From the NCBI RefSeq assembly GCF_013778305.1, contig NZ_JACEIC010000001.1, positions 434,001 through 498,000 of the forward strand: 64,000 nucleotides of DNA, in the 5' to 3' direction. The notes beneath the pieces were generated by a model. That model worked only from the letters and a program-made list of their open reading frames with translations, had not been told where the DNA came from and made no database searches. The position numbers and the translations under genes are program-made. The stretch comes from Nocardioides agri (lineage in GTDB: Bacteria; Actinomycetota; Actinomycetes; Propionibacteriales; Nocardioidaceae). The number at the start of each line of letters is the position of its first letter. Position 1 is the stretch's first letter. This document shows positions 26,489 to 34,269 of the stretch, piece by piece.

Positions 26489-27210
26489 GCCGCCCACGCA
26501 AGCCCAGCTCGCGACCGGCCGGCGGCCGCCCGCGCAAGATCGCCGGCCAGCGGCCGATCGACCCGGCGGTGGAGGAGCCCGAGCGGAGCGTCGTCGGTCC
26601 GGAGACAGGACCTCGTCCTTCCTCGACCACCGACGAGGTCGACCCGGTGGTCGAGGAGCGCGCGCCAGGGCCCGTCTCGACACCACCCGAGGAGCGGCCG
26701 GGCCGTCGACTGACCTGGATCCTGGTCGCGGCGGTCATCGTCCTGGCGCTGGTCGGGATCGCCGAGGTCGTCTACCTCGCCCGAGACCCCCAGCCGGCGG
26801 TCTCCGCGGAGCGACCGGTGGTGACCGGCGAGCTCAGCCACCGCGCGGCGGTGGAGGCGGCCGCCCGGGCGACCGAGGAGATCCTCTCCACGACGTACAC
26901 CGACTACGACAAGCAGGTCGACCAGGCGAGCTCGAAGATGACCGACGCGTTCGCGAAGGAGTACCGCGAGACCGCCGAGGGCATCCGCGACGAGTTCATC
27001 GAGAAGCGCAGCAAGCTCCAGGTCAAGGCGGTCGCCCAGGGCGTCGCCCAGGCCTCGCCCGACCAGGTGCAGGCACTGCTCTTCCTCAACCAGTACGTCG
27101 AGAAGGTCGAGGGCGGCAAGCCGCAGACGGCGTTCGCTCAGTACCGCGCGCTCGTGACCGTGGTCCGCACCGACCACGGGTGGCTGGTCTCCGACATCGA
27201 GACCAAGTAG
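26485..27210 (+). CDS. Mce-associated membrane protein 2
   Basis: 241 aa; ATG at 26485 overlaps the stop of the previous gene. A basic and disordered N-terminus (residues 1-75) precedes one helix (WILVAAVIVLALVGIAEVVY) and a C-terminal NTF2-like domain similar to that of the preceding protein. Last gene of the mce operon. Mycobacterial mce4 also ends with two such genes (Rv3493c, Rv3492c). Confidence 0.85.
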   Translation: MSRPRKPSSRPAGGRPRKIAGQRPIDPAVEEPERSVVGPETGPRPSSTTDEVDPVVEERAPGPVSTPPEERPGRRLTWILVAAVIVLALVGIAEVVYLARDPQPAVSAERPVVTGELSHRAAVEAAARATEEILSTTYTDYDKQVDQASSKMTDAFAKEYRETAEGIRDEFIEKRSKLQVKAVAQGVAQASPDQVQALLFLNQYVEKVEGGKPQTAFAQYRALVTVVRTDHGWLVSDIETK

Positions 27211-27223
27211 CCTGCCGCGAAAC

Positions 27224-27237
27224 TAGAACAGGTTATA
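27224..27237. promoter_or_regulatory. KstR operator 4 (TAGAACAGGTTATA)
   Basis: Perfect consensus match. A -10 TATAGT (27234-27239) shares its first bases with the box, so a bound repressor would block RNA polymerase. It gives the ferredoxin reductase operon its own promoter, separate from the mce operon, which ends 13 bases upstream. Confidence 0.9.
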
Positions 27238-27273
27238 GTTGAGTCGTCCCCCTGAGAGGAGAAGGATCGCCGC

Positions 27274-28260
27274 GTGGCTCCCACTGCAGAGAACCCCGTC
27301 GAGACCGATCTCCTCGTCATCGGCGCCGGCCCCACCGGCCTGTTCGCCACCTACTACGCCGGCTTCCGCGGGATGAGCGTCGCGGTCGTCGACTCGCTCC
27401 CCGAGCTCGGTGGCCAGATCACCGCGATGTACCCCGAGAAGCAGATCCTCGACGTCGCGGGGTTCCCGACCGTCAAGGGCCGCGAGCTCGTCGAGGGGCT
27501 GGTCGAGCAGGCCGGCACCGCCGAGCCGACGTACCTGCTCTCGCGCACCGCGTCGACGCTGGTCGAGGACGCCGACGGCGTCACCGTCGGCCTCGACGAC
27601 GGCACCGAGGTGCGCGCCAAGGCGGTGCTGATCACCGCCGGCATCGGCAAGTTCAGCCCGCGTCCGCTGCCCGTCGGCGACGACTGGCTGGGCCGCGGCC
27701 TGGAGTTCTTCGTGCCGAGCTTCCAGCCGTACGCCGGCAAGGACGTCGTGATCGTCGGCGGCGGTGACAGCGCGTTCGACTGGGCGCTCCACCTCGAGCC
27801 GGTGGCGCAGTCGGTGACGCTCGTGCACCGGCGCGACGCCTTCCGTGCCCACGCGCGCACCGTCGAGGCCGTGCGGGCGTCGCGGGTCGAGATCGTCACC
27901 AAGGCCGAGGTGTCCGCGATCCGGGGCAACGGCACCGTGGAGTCTGTCGAGATCACCGTCGACGGCGAGGTGACCACTCGGCCCGCGCAGGCGATCGTCG
28001 CCGCCCTGGGCTTCATCGCCGACCTCGGTCCGATCCAGCAGTGGGGGATCGAGGTGCAGAAGCGGCACGTCGTCGTCGACTCCTCGATGCGCACCAACCT
28101 CGCTCGCGTCTTCGCGGCCGGCGACATCACCGAGTACCCCGGCAAGGTCCGGCTGATCGCCGTCGGGTTCGGCGAGGCCGCGACCGCGATCAACAACGCC
28201 GCGGTCGTCATCGACCCGAGCGCCCACGTGTTCCCCGGTCACTCCTCGGAAGGGAGCTAG
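27274..28260 (+). CDS. Ferredoxin--NADP+ reductase, thioredoxin reductase-like type
   Basis: 328 aa, GTG start with GAGAGGAGAAGG upstream. FAD motif VIGAGPTGLF near the start, NADPH motif IVGGGDSAFDWAL in the middle, and AAGDIT near the end as the second FAD site. No CxxC redox pair, so it is a ferredoxin reductase and not a thioredoxin reductase. It lies directly before a 3Fe-4S ferredoxin gene. It would pass electrons from NADPH to that ferredoxin, possibly for steroid P450 or KshA-type oxygenases. In M. tuberculosis this position lacks an FNR. Confidence 0.88.
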   Translation: MAPTAENPVETDLLVIGAGPTGLFATYYAGFRGMSVAVVDSLPELGGQITAMYPEKQILDVAGFPTVKGRELVEGLVEQAGTAEPTYLLSRTASTLVEDADGVTVGLDDGTEVRAKAVLITAGIGKFSPRPLPVGDDWLGRGLEFFVPSFQPYAGKDVVIVGGGDSAFDWALHLEPVAQSVTLVHRRDAFRAHARTVEAVRASRVEIVTKAEVSAIRGNGTVESVEITVDGEVTTRPAQAIVAALGFIADLGPIQQWGIEVQKRHVVVDSSMRTNLARVFAAGDITEYPGKVRLIAVGFGEAATAINNAAVVIDPSAHVFPGHSSEGS

Positions 28261-28263
28261 TCC

Positions 28264-28455
28264 ATGAAGATCAAGGTCGACTTCGACCTCTGCGAGTCCA
28301 ACGGCCTGTGCGAGGGCTTCGCGCCCGAGGTCTTCGAGCTGGACGACGACGACTTCCTGCAGCTCCGCACCGAGGAGACGACGCCCGACAACATCGACGC
28401 CGTCCAGCGCGCCGTGGCTGCCTGCCCGCGCGCCGCCATCTCCCTGGAGGACTGA
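28264..28455 (+). CDS. fdxD: 3Fe-4S ferredoxin, FdxD-like
   Basis: 63 aa, three bases after the reductase stop. Cys10 and Cys16 (CESNGLC) and a later CP near residue 54 provide three Cys for a 3Fe-4S cluster, as in P450-associated ferredoxins; the APEVF segment after the second Cys is typical. Mycobacterial fdxD (Rv3503c) lies next to hsd4A, as here. It is the electron carrier between the reductase and an oxygenase not encoded in this window. Confidence 0.85.
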   Translation: MKIKVDFDLCESNGLCEGFAPEVFELDDDDFLQLRTEETTPDNIDAVQRAVAACPRAAISLED

Positions 28456-28456
28456 C

Positions 28457-29353
28457 GTGACCACGTCTCTCGACGGCCGGGTCGCGATCGTGACCGGTGC
28501 CGGCGCCGGTCTCGGCCGCGCCGAGGCGCTCGCGCTGGCCGACGCCGGTGCCCGCGTCGTGCTCAACGACCTGCCGGGTGGGGCCGACGGCACGGCCGAG
28601 GAGATCCGCTCGCGCGGCGGCGAGGCCAGCGTGGTGCCCGGTGACGTGGGGGAGCGGGCCACCGCCGACGCCATGCTCGCCGCCGCCGTCGAGGGCTTCG
28701 GCCGGCTCGACGTCGTCGTCAACAACGCCGGCGTCACCCGTGACCGGATGCTCTTCAACATGAGCGACGAGGAGTGGGACCTGGTCGTCCACATCCACCT
28801 ACGGGGCCACTTCCTGCTCTCCCGCAACGCTGCGGCGTACTGGCGCGCGCAGGCCAAGCAGACCGGCGCCCCGGTCAACGCGAGCGTGGTCAACACGGCC
28901 TCGGAGGCGTTCCTGTCCGGCCCTCCGGGCCAGGCCAACTACGGCGCCGCCAAGGCCGGCATCGCCGCGCTGACCGTGTCGACGGCACGGGCGATGGGCA
29001 GCTCCGGCGTCCGAGCCAACGCGATCTGCCCGCGGGCCCGCACGGCGATGACCGCGCAGGTCTTCGGCGAGGACACGTCCGGCGACGAGGTGGACCCCTA
29101 CTCGCCCGAGCACGTCGCACCGGTGGTCGCCTACCTCGCCTCCGACGCCGCGGCGCGGATCACCGGCCAGGTCTTCGTCGTCTACGGCGGCATGGTCGCG
29201 CTGGTCGCGCCCCCGACCGTCGAGGAGCGCTTCGACAAGTCCGGCACCCTGTGGACCGCCGAGGACCTCGACAAGCAGCTCGGCGGCTACTTCACCGACC
29301 GCGACCCGGCGGCGGGCTTCGCCGCGGACTCGATCATGAAGCTGACCGTCTGA
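28457..29353 (+). CDS. hsd4A: SDR, Hsd4A-like 3-hydroxyacyl-CoA/17-beta-hydroxysteroid dehydrogenase
   Basis: 298 aa. NAD(P) motif [12 protein letters not shown], then YGAAKAG as the YxxxK catalytic pair with the Ser in NTASEAF. Long shared segments with mycobacterial Hsd4A are visible, for instance [17 protein letters not shown] followed by HLRGHFLL, and [13 protein letters not shown]. Hsd4A oxidises the 3-hydroxy group of the cholesterol side-chain acyl-CoA. Neighbours (ferredoxin before, mce4 upstream) are as in mycobacteria. Part of the KstR-box operon starting at 27274. Confidence 0.9.
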   Translation: MTTSLDGRVAIVTGAGAGLGRAEALALADAGARVVLNDLPGGADGTAEEIRSRGGEASVVPGDVGERATADAMLAAAVEGFGRLDVVVNNAGVTRDRMLFNMSDEEWDLVVHIHLRGHFLLSRNAAAYWRAQAKQTGAPVNASVVNTASEAFLSGPPGQANYGAAKAGIAALTVSTARAMGSSGVRANAICPRARTAMTAQVFGEDTSGDEVDPYSPEHVAPVVAYLASDAAARITGQVFVVYGGMVALVAPPTVEERFDKSGTLWTAEDLDKQLGGYFTDRDPAAGFAADSIMKLTV

Positions 29354-30108
29354 TGGCGCGGCTCGCGGGCAAGGTCGCCATCGTCACCGGCGGCGCGCAG
29401 GGCCAGGGCGCCGCGATCGTGCGGGCGTTCGTCGGCGAGGGTGCGAAGGTGGTCATCGCCGACGTCGCCAAGGAGGCGGGGCAGGCGCTGGCCGACGAGC
29501 TGGGCGCGAGCGCCCACTTCGCCGCGCACGACGTCTCCGACGCCGCGTCGTGGGAGACGGTCGTCGAGGACACCAACGAGCGGTTCGGTCCGGTCAGCGT
29601 GCTCGCCAACAACGCCGGCATCCTGCGCTTCGGCGACATCGAGCGGATGGGTGCCGACGAGGTCGAGCTGCTCTGGCGCGTCAACCAGCTCGGGTGCTTC
29701 CTCGGCATGCAGGCGGTCACGCGGACGATGCGCAAGAACGGCGGTGGCTCGATCATCAACGCCTCGTCGGTCGAGGGCCTGGCGGGGATGCCGGGCTGCA
29801 CGGCGTACGCCGCCACGAAGTGGGCGATCCGCGGCATGACCAAGTGCGCCGCGATGGAGCTCGGACCCAAGGGCATCCGGGTGAACTCGATCCACCCCGG
29901 CATGATCGACACCCCGATGACGCGGGTGCACGGGGGAGACGCGGCGATGGAGTTCGGCGCCTCCAAGGTGCCGCTGCGCCGGGTCGGCCAGCCCGAGGAC
30001 ATCGCGCCGCTCTACGTCTACCTCGCCAGCGACGAGTCGGCCTACGTCAACGGTGCGGAGATCTCGATCGACGGTGGCGTCACCGCGACCCACGCCTTCG
30101 GAGGCTGA
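29353..30108 (+). CDS. SDR, 3-alpha/20-beta-hydroxysteroid dehydrogenase-like
   Basis: 251 aa; ATG at 29353 shares a base with the hsd4A stop (TGATG). TGGAQGQG cofactor motif, NNAG, Ser in INASSVEGL and YAATK as the catalytic Yxxx[16 protein letters not shown] is typical of the family. It resembles Streptomyces 3-alpha,20-beta-HSD and mycobacterial FabG3. The exact substrate cannot be fixed, but its place in a KstR-controlled operon favours a steroid or hydroxyacyl-CoA. Confidence 0.85.
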   Translation: MARLAGKVAIVTGGAQGQGAAIVRAFVGEGAKVVIADVAKEAGQALADELGASAHFAAHDVSDAASWETVVEDTNERFGPVSVLANNAGILRFGDIERMGADEVELLWRVNQLGCFLGMQAVTRTMRKNGGGSIINASSVEGLAGMPGCTAYAATKWAIRGMTKCAAMELGPKGIRVNSIHPGMIDTPMTRVHGGDAAMEFGASKVPLRRVGQPEDIAPLYVYLASDESAYVNGAEISIDGGVTATHAFGG

Positions 30109-30109
30109 C

Positions 30110-30607
30110 ATGGCCAACCAGCGCGGCCAGGTCGTGATGAGCGACGCCGAGGTCGCCGAGTTCCTCGACCAGCAGCGATCCTCGACGCTGGCCACCTACG
30201 GACCGCAGGGGCAGATCCACCTCGTCGGCATGTGGTACGCCGTGATCGACGGCGAGATCTGGTTCGAGACCAAGAAGAAGGCCCAGAAGACCGTCAACGT
30301 GCGGCGCGACCCGCGCTGCTCGTTCCTCGTCGAGGCCGGCCACACCTACGACCAGCTGCGCGGCGTCGCGATCGAGGGTCGCGCGGAGGTGATCGAGGAC
30401 GAGGCCGTCGTCTGGGACGTCTGCGTCAACATCTTCGAGCGCTACAACGGCGCGTACTCCGAGGAGATGAAGCCGTTCGTGGAGTTCATGGCGCACAACC
30501 GCGCCGCGCTCCGGCTCGTCCCCGACCGGGTGCGCTCCTGGGACCACCGCAAGCTCGGGCTGCCGGTGATGGAGCTGGGCGGCTCGACCGCGCCGTACGT
30601 CGGGTAG
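30110..30607 (+). CDS. Pyridoxamine 5'-phosphate oxidase fold (PPOX class) protein
   Basis: 165 aa, one base behind the SDR. The split barrel fold is seen in SSTLATYGPQGQIHLVGMWYAV and TKKKAQKTVNVRRDPRCSFLVE, which bind FMN or F420 in related proteins. Last gene of the operon starting at 27274. Similar proteins reduce enones or act as F420-dependent enzymes; a role in steroid ring or side-chain reduction is possible but not shown. Confidence 0.78.
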   Translation: MANQRGQVVMSDAEVAEFLDQQRSSTLATYGPQGQIHLVGMWYAVIDGEIWFETKKKAQKTVNVRRDPRCSFLVEAGHTYDQLRGVAIEGRAEVIEDEAVVWDVCVNIFERYNGAYSEEMKPFVEFMAHNRAALRLVPDRVRSWDHRKLGLPVMELGGSTAPYVG

Positions 30608-30656
30608 CGGCCGACGATCCCGGCGCCCCGCCTGGGCTCCGTGCTTTGATGCCGAC

Positions 30657-31115
30657 ATGGCCGACATCGACGAACCCGCACGGGTCACCAGCGCCGCCCG
30701 CGACATCGCCGCGGATGCGGCCACGATCTTCGAGCTGATCGCCGACCCCGCGCAGCAGCCGCGCTGGGACGGCAACGACAACCTCTCGACCGCCGAGCCG
30801 GGCCAGCGCGTCCGGGCCGTGGGCGACGTCTTCACGATGACGACGACCAAGGGCAACGTCCGGGAGAACCACGTCGTCGAGTTCGACGAGGGACGCCGGA
30901 TCGCCTGGCGCCCGGCGGAGCCCGGGCAGCAGCCGCCGGGCCACCTGTGGCGCTGGGAGCTCGAGGCGACCGAGCCGGGACGCACGCGCGTCACCCACAC
31001 CTACGACTGGACCGACCTGGAGGACGAGCGGCGCATCCCGCGGGCTCGGGCGACCACCTCAGAGCGGCTCCGGGCCTCGATCGACCGGCTCGCGGAGCTG
31101 GTCGAGGGCGCCTGA
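30657..31115 (+). CDS. SRPBCC family protein
   Basis: 152 aa. Helix-grip fold: SAARDIAADAATIFELIADPAQQPRWDGN at the start and LWRWELEATEPGRTRVTHTYDW in the last strands. The cavity binds hydrophobic ligands in this family. A weak -10 TTTGAT (30645-30650) lies six bases before the ATG, so a leaderless start is possible. It may or may not belong to the operon before it, with 49 bases between. Confidence 0.8.
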   Translation: MADIDEPARVTSAARDIAADAATIFELIADPAQQPRWDGNDNLSTAEPGQRVRAVGDVFTMTTTKGNVRENHVVEFDEGRRIAWRPAEPGQQPPGHLWRWELEATEPGRTRVTHTYDWTDLEDERRIPRARATTSERLRASIDRLAELVEGA

Positions 31116-31129
31116 GCGCGGCGGCTTCG

Positions 31130-31597
31130 TCACGTCCCGTCCAGATGGTCGCCGAGAGCGGCGAGCAGGCCTCGGCTGCCCTGCTCGCGGTTGGGCCCGT
31201 CGGCCCAGAACTGGTCGAAGAACGCGCCGTGCTCGACGTGGGTGAACCTGGTTCCCCGGTCGATCGGCTCGAACTCGAGAGAGGCGACCGACGTCGACAT
31301 GTGCACACCGTCGAGCCACATGTCGTAGGTGGTGACGATGCGGTTGTGCTCGACGATGTCGGTGTAGGTCGCCTCGTAGCGGGAGACCGGGCCGTCGTGG
31401 AAGCGGCCCTCGGCCACGTCGACTCCGCCGACGCGGAAGTCGAAGGCCCACTCGCCGCGTTCGAAGGTGTCGCCGGACCCCCACCAGGCCAGCTTCTGGC
31501 TCTCGTCGGCGAACGCGTCCCAGACACGAGCGACGGGGGCGGAGTAGTCGCGGGTCAGGGTGAATCCCGCGCGAGCGATGCGGCGCTCGATGGTCAT
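31130..31597 (-). CDS. SRPBCC (AHSA1-like) family protein
   Basis: 155 aa. ARAGFTLTRDYSAPVARVWDAFADESQKLAWW is the typical start of AHSA1-like SRPBCC proteins; TRFTHVEHGAFFD is the conserved C-terminal strand region. Third gene of the ArsR/RibD/SRPBCC operon. Such ArsR-SRPBCC pairs are common in Actinobacteria, with no known physiological role. Confidence 0.82.
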   Translation of the reverse strand: MTIERRIARAGFTLTRDYSAPVARVWDAFADESQKLAWWGSGDTFERGEWAFDFRVGGVDVAEGRFHDGPVSRYEATYTDIVEHNRIVTTYDMWLDGVHMSTSVASLEFEPIDRGTRFTHVEHGAFFDQFWADGPNREQGSRGLLAALGDHLDGT

Positions 31598-31606
31598 GCC
31601 TGGGTC

Positions 31607-32251
31607 CTATCGGGTGAAGGTGAGGTGGATGGTGCCGCTCTCGGCCACCTCGGTGGTCAGCTTGTGGGTGGTCTCGAGGCCGCGCAGGTCGTCCCAGACC
31701 CGCAGGCCGCGACCGAGGACGATCGGCGCGGTCATGACGTGCAGGTCGTCGACGAGGCCGGCGAGCAGGAAGGCGCGCGCGGTGCCGATGCCGCCTCCGA
31801 TGCGCACGTCCTGGCCGGCGGCCGCCTCGGCCGCCTCGGCGAGCACGTCCTCGATCGCGGCGTCGCGGAAGTGGAACGTCGTGCCGCCCGCCATCGGGAT
31901 CGGGGGACGTGGCGCGGTGTGGGTCAGCACGTAGACCGGGGTGCCGTACGGCGGCTCGTCGCCCCACCAGCCCTTCCAGTCCGGATCGTCGGGGAAGGTG
32001 TGCAGCCCGAACATCGCCGCGCCCATGATCTCCGCGCCGACGCCCTCGCTGAAGGCGGCTGCGTAGGTCTCGTCGACGCCCGTGGTGCCGCCGCCGGTGG
32101 TGTCGCCGAGGACGTGCTCGCGGAAGGTCCGGGTCGCGGCGTAGGCCGCGGTGAGAGGACCCCAGTCCTCACCCATCGGGCTGTCCGGGGTCGAGCCCGC
32201 GGAGGTGTAGCCGTCCAGCGAGGCGAACAGGTCGAGTCGAACTCGGGTCAT
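31607..32251 (-). CDS. Dihydrofolate reductase family (RibD C-terminal) protein
   Basis: 214 aa. Starts TRVRLDLFASLDGY and carries DVRIGGGIGTARAFLLAGLVDDLHVMTAPIVLGRG, the RibD-C/DHFR-like NADPH-binding core. It is probably a reductase of unknown substrate. It lies between the ArsR gene (one base gap) and the SRPBCC gene. Confidence 0.85.
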   Translation of the reverse strand: MTRVRLDLFASLDGYTSAGSTPDSPMGEDWGPLTAAYAATRTFREHVLGDTTGGGTTGVDETYAAAFSEGVGAEIMGAAMFGLHTFPDDPDWKGWWGDEPPYGTPVYVLTHTAPRPPIPMAGGTTFHFRDAAIEDVLAEAAEAAAGQDVRIGGGIGTARAFLLAGLVDDLHVMTAPIVLGRGLRVWDDLRGLETTHKLTTEVAESGTIHLTFTR

Positions 32252-32252
32252 G

Positions 32253-32591
32253 TCAGTGTCCTTCCGGGTTGGTGCGGGTCAGGTGGATGCCCAGCTGGTC
32301 GGCCTGGTGCTCGGCGGGGGTGCGCTGCTCGCCCAGCCACACGTGCAGGACGTCGAGCGCGCCCGGTCGGAGGCTCACCGTCCGCACGCGGCCGTGCTTC
32401 TCGGAGGTGACGACGCCGGCGTCCTCGAGCACCCGCAGGTGCTGCATGAGCGACGGCAACGCCATCGAGAACGGCGCGGCCAGCTCGGAGACGACGGCGG
32501 GGGACTTCGCCAGCCGCTCGACGACGGCCCGGCGCGTGGGGTCCGCGAGGGCGCGGAGCACGGCGTCGAGCTCGTCGTGATACTTAGGCAT
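32253..32591 (-). CDS. ArsR family transcriptional regulator
   Basis: 112 aa from the ATG at 32591, inside a perfect palindrome. A winged helix covers residues 5-85: LDAVLRALADPTRRAVVERL, then SELAAPFSMALPSLMQHLRVLEDAGVV. No Cys metal site typical of arsenic sensors is visible. On the minus strand a -35 TTGACG, 17 bases and a -10 CATACT lead to this ATG seven bases later, so the mRNA is leaderless. The longer reading frame start at 32627 is unlikely. Confidence 0.85.
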   Translation of the reverse strand: MPKYHDELDAVLRALADPTRRAVVERLAKSPAVVSELAAPFSMALPSLMQHLRVLEDAGVVTSEKHGRVRTVSLRPGALDVLHVWLGEQRTPAEHQADQLGIHLTRTNPEGH

Positions 32592-32602
32592 ATGCCTAAG
32601 TA
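32581..32602. promoter_or_regulatory. 22-base perfect palindrome at divergent ArsR and CMD starts
   Basis: The left half is TACTTAGGCAT (32581-32591) and the right half is its exact reverse complement (32592-32602). It contains both start codons: ATG of the ArsR gene on the minus strand and ATG on the plus strand. Both proteins would therefore begin M-P-K-Y. It overlaps the -10 of the ArsR promoter and a mirror-image -10 (GATACT, 32579-32584) for the plus strand. It is almost certainly the ArsR-type operator. Confidence 0.85.
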
Positions 32603-33161
32603 TGTGGCCACACCGGGTCCTCGTCAAGGGGAGGGTCTGGTCGGCGTCTCTGTCACACGCGAGCGCCGGCCGGTGTCTTCATGCGTCTACTGGCACAACC
32701 AGAGGGTGCTGATGGACATGGCGGCCCTCGGCGGCAAGGTCAAGAAGTGGGACGCCTGCGACGAGCAGCTCAAGTCGTTCGCCCACATGGCGGTCGCGTC
32801 CCGGGTCGGCTGCACCTGGTGCCTCGACTTCAACTACTTCGAGGCGCACAACCTGGACCTGGACATGACCAAGGCCCGCGAGATCCCGCGCTGGCGCGAG
32901 TCGGCGACGTTCACGTCGTTGGAGCGCGAGGTGCTCGCCTACGCCGAGGCGATGACGGAGACCGAGCCGACCGTGACCGACGAGATGGTCCCGTCGCTCC
33001 GTGCGCACCTCGGCGACGCCGCTGTGGTCGAGCTGACCGCTGTGATCGCGTTCGCCAACTTCACCACCCGAGCCAACGTCGCGCTCGGCATCGAGTCCGA
33101 CGGCTTCGCCACCGCGTGCGGGCTGGAGCCCCTGGCGCAGCGGGCCGCCGTCGGGTCGTGA
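32592..33161 (+). CDS. Carboxymuconolactone decarboxylase (AhpD-like) family protein
   Basis: 189 aa if it starts at the leaderless ATG 32592; the ATG at 32710 is an alternative. The AhpD-like core begins near HNQRVLMDMAALGGKVKKWD. It has the redox pair CTWC (GCTWCLDFNYFEAHN) and the C-terminal AFANFTTRANVALGIESDGF helix. The first 35 or so residues do not look like the family's usual start, so the N-terminus may be wrong or divergent. It is divergent from the ArsR gene, whose product may control it. Confidence 0.75.
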   Translation: MPKYVATPGPRQGEGLVGVSVTRERRPVSSCVYWHNQRVLMDMAALGGKVKKWDACDEQLKSFAHMAVASRVGCTWCLDFNYFEAHNLDLDMTKAREIPRWRESATFTSLEREVLAYAEAMTETEPTVTDEMVPSLRAHLGDAAVVELTAVIAFANFTTRANVALGIESDGFATACGLEPLAQRAAVGS

Positions 33162-33185
33162 GCGCGGTCGCCGACCCGTTGGCGC

Positions 33186-33545
33186 TCATCGGCCACGCGC
33201 GACCGCGGCCGCGTTGGCGGCCTGGATCTCGGGGACGTGCGCCTCGGCCCACAGCCGCACGGCGCGCAGCGGCTCGAGGAGCGAGCGGCCGAGCGCGGTG
33301 AGCTCGTACTCCACGCGGGGCGGGCTCTCCTCGTGGTCCGTGCGGAGGACGAGGCCGTCGCGCTCGAGCGTGCGCAGCGTCTCGGTGAGGACCTTCGGAG
33401 TGATGCCCTGGATGTGTGTCTTGAGCTCGACGAAGCGCTTCGGTCCGGGCTCGAGCGCGTTCACGACGAAGACGGTCCACCGGGCGCCGATCCGGTGGAG
33501 CACGACCCGGGACGGACAGGTGCGCGCCATCACGTTGTAGTCCAC
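33186..33545 (-). CDS. HxlR family transcriptional regulator
   Basis: 119 aa from the GTG at 33545, chosen because GGAG lies five bases upstream. Winged helix: MARTCPSRVVLHRIGARWTV near the start, with the Cys often found in HxlR sensors, then PKVLTETLRTLERDGLVLRT and YELTALGRSLLEPL. It probably represses the divergent SDR gene. Confidence 0.88.
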   Translation of the reverse strand: MDYNVMARTCPSRVVLHRIGARWTVFVVNALEPGPKRFVELKTHIQGITPKVLTETLRTLERDGLVLRTDHEESPPRVEYELTALGRSLLEPLRAVRLWAEAHVPEIQAANAAAVARGR

Positions 33546-33561
33546 GGTCGCTCCGGTTCCC

Positions 33562-33590
33562 TTGAAGTAACGCGGTATCGAAAGCATACC
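33562..33590 (+). promoter_or_regulatory. Promoter with inverted repeat between hxlR and the SDR gene
   Basis: For the SDR: -35 TTGAAG (33562-33567), 17 bases, -10 CATACC (33585-33590), nine bases before its ATG at 33600. Inverted repeat GGTAT-N7-ATACC (33574-33590) covers the -10. It is a good candidate operator for the HxlR protein encoded on the other strand. Confidence 0.7.
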
Positions 33591-33599
33591 GTGACGGCC

Positions 33600-34268
33600 A
33601 TGAACGAACTCAACGGACAACGGCTCCTGGTGATCGGCGGCGGACGCGGCATCGGCGCCGGCATCGCGGCGCGGGCGCGCGAGCTCGGCATGGACGTGGT
33701 GGTCGGAGCGCGCGAGCCGTCGACGATCGAGGGCGGCGTACGCCTCGACCTCACGGACGAGGCGACGATCGCGACGGCCGCGGCGCGGGTCGGCGCCGTC
33801 GACCACGTGGTGACCCTCGGCTCGCTCCCGCACGACGTCCCGATCGCCGAGCTCGACCGCGACCGGGTCGTCGCCGCGTTCGAGGCGAAGGTCATCGGAC
33901 CCCTGCTGGTCGCGAAGCATGTCGAGATCCGCCGGTCGATGACGCTCTTCTCCGGTGTCGTCGGCTGGCGGCCGGGGCCCGGGTCGGTCGTCAAGGGGGT
34001 GACGAACGGCGCGGTCGACTTCGCCGTCCGTCACCTCGCCGCGAACCTGGCCCCGGTCCGGGTCAACGCCGTCGCGCCGGGTGTCATCGACAGCGGCGCC
34101 TGGGACGGCAAGGGAGACGCGAAGTCGGCGTTCCTCACCGGGGCGGCCGGCCAGACCCTGGTCGGTCGGCACGGCGAGCTCGACGACGTCGTCGAGGCGG
34201 CGATCTGGATCATGCGCTCGGACTACGTCGACGGCCAGACGATCCATGTCGACGGCGGCCGACGCTGA
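33600..34268 (+). CDS. SDR-fold protein with altered catalytic residues
   Basis: 222 aa. The cofactor motif GGGRGIGAGIA is intact. NNAG is replaced by a TLGSLP stretch, and the catalytic YxxxK region reads VTNGAVDFAVRHLA, with no Tyr/Lys pair. The C-terminus RVNAVAPGVIDSGAW and YVDGQTIHVDGG are normal. An atypical SDR group in other bacteria also lacks YxxxK; it may be a non-canonical reductase or a sensor. The HxlR gene is divergent. Confidence 0.8.
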   Translation: MNELNGQRLLVIGGGRGIGAGIAARARELGMDVVVGAREPSTIEGGVRLDLTDEATIATAAARVGAVDHVVTLGSLPHDVPIAELDRDRVVAAFEAKVIGPLLVAKHVEIRRSMTLFSGVVGWRPGPGSVVKGVTNGAVDFAVRHLAANLAPVRVNAVAPGVIDSGAWDGKGDAKSAFLTGAAGQTLVGRHGELDDVVEAAIWIMRSDYVDGQTIHVDGGRR

Positions 34269-34269
34269 G

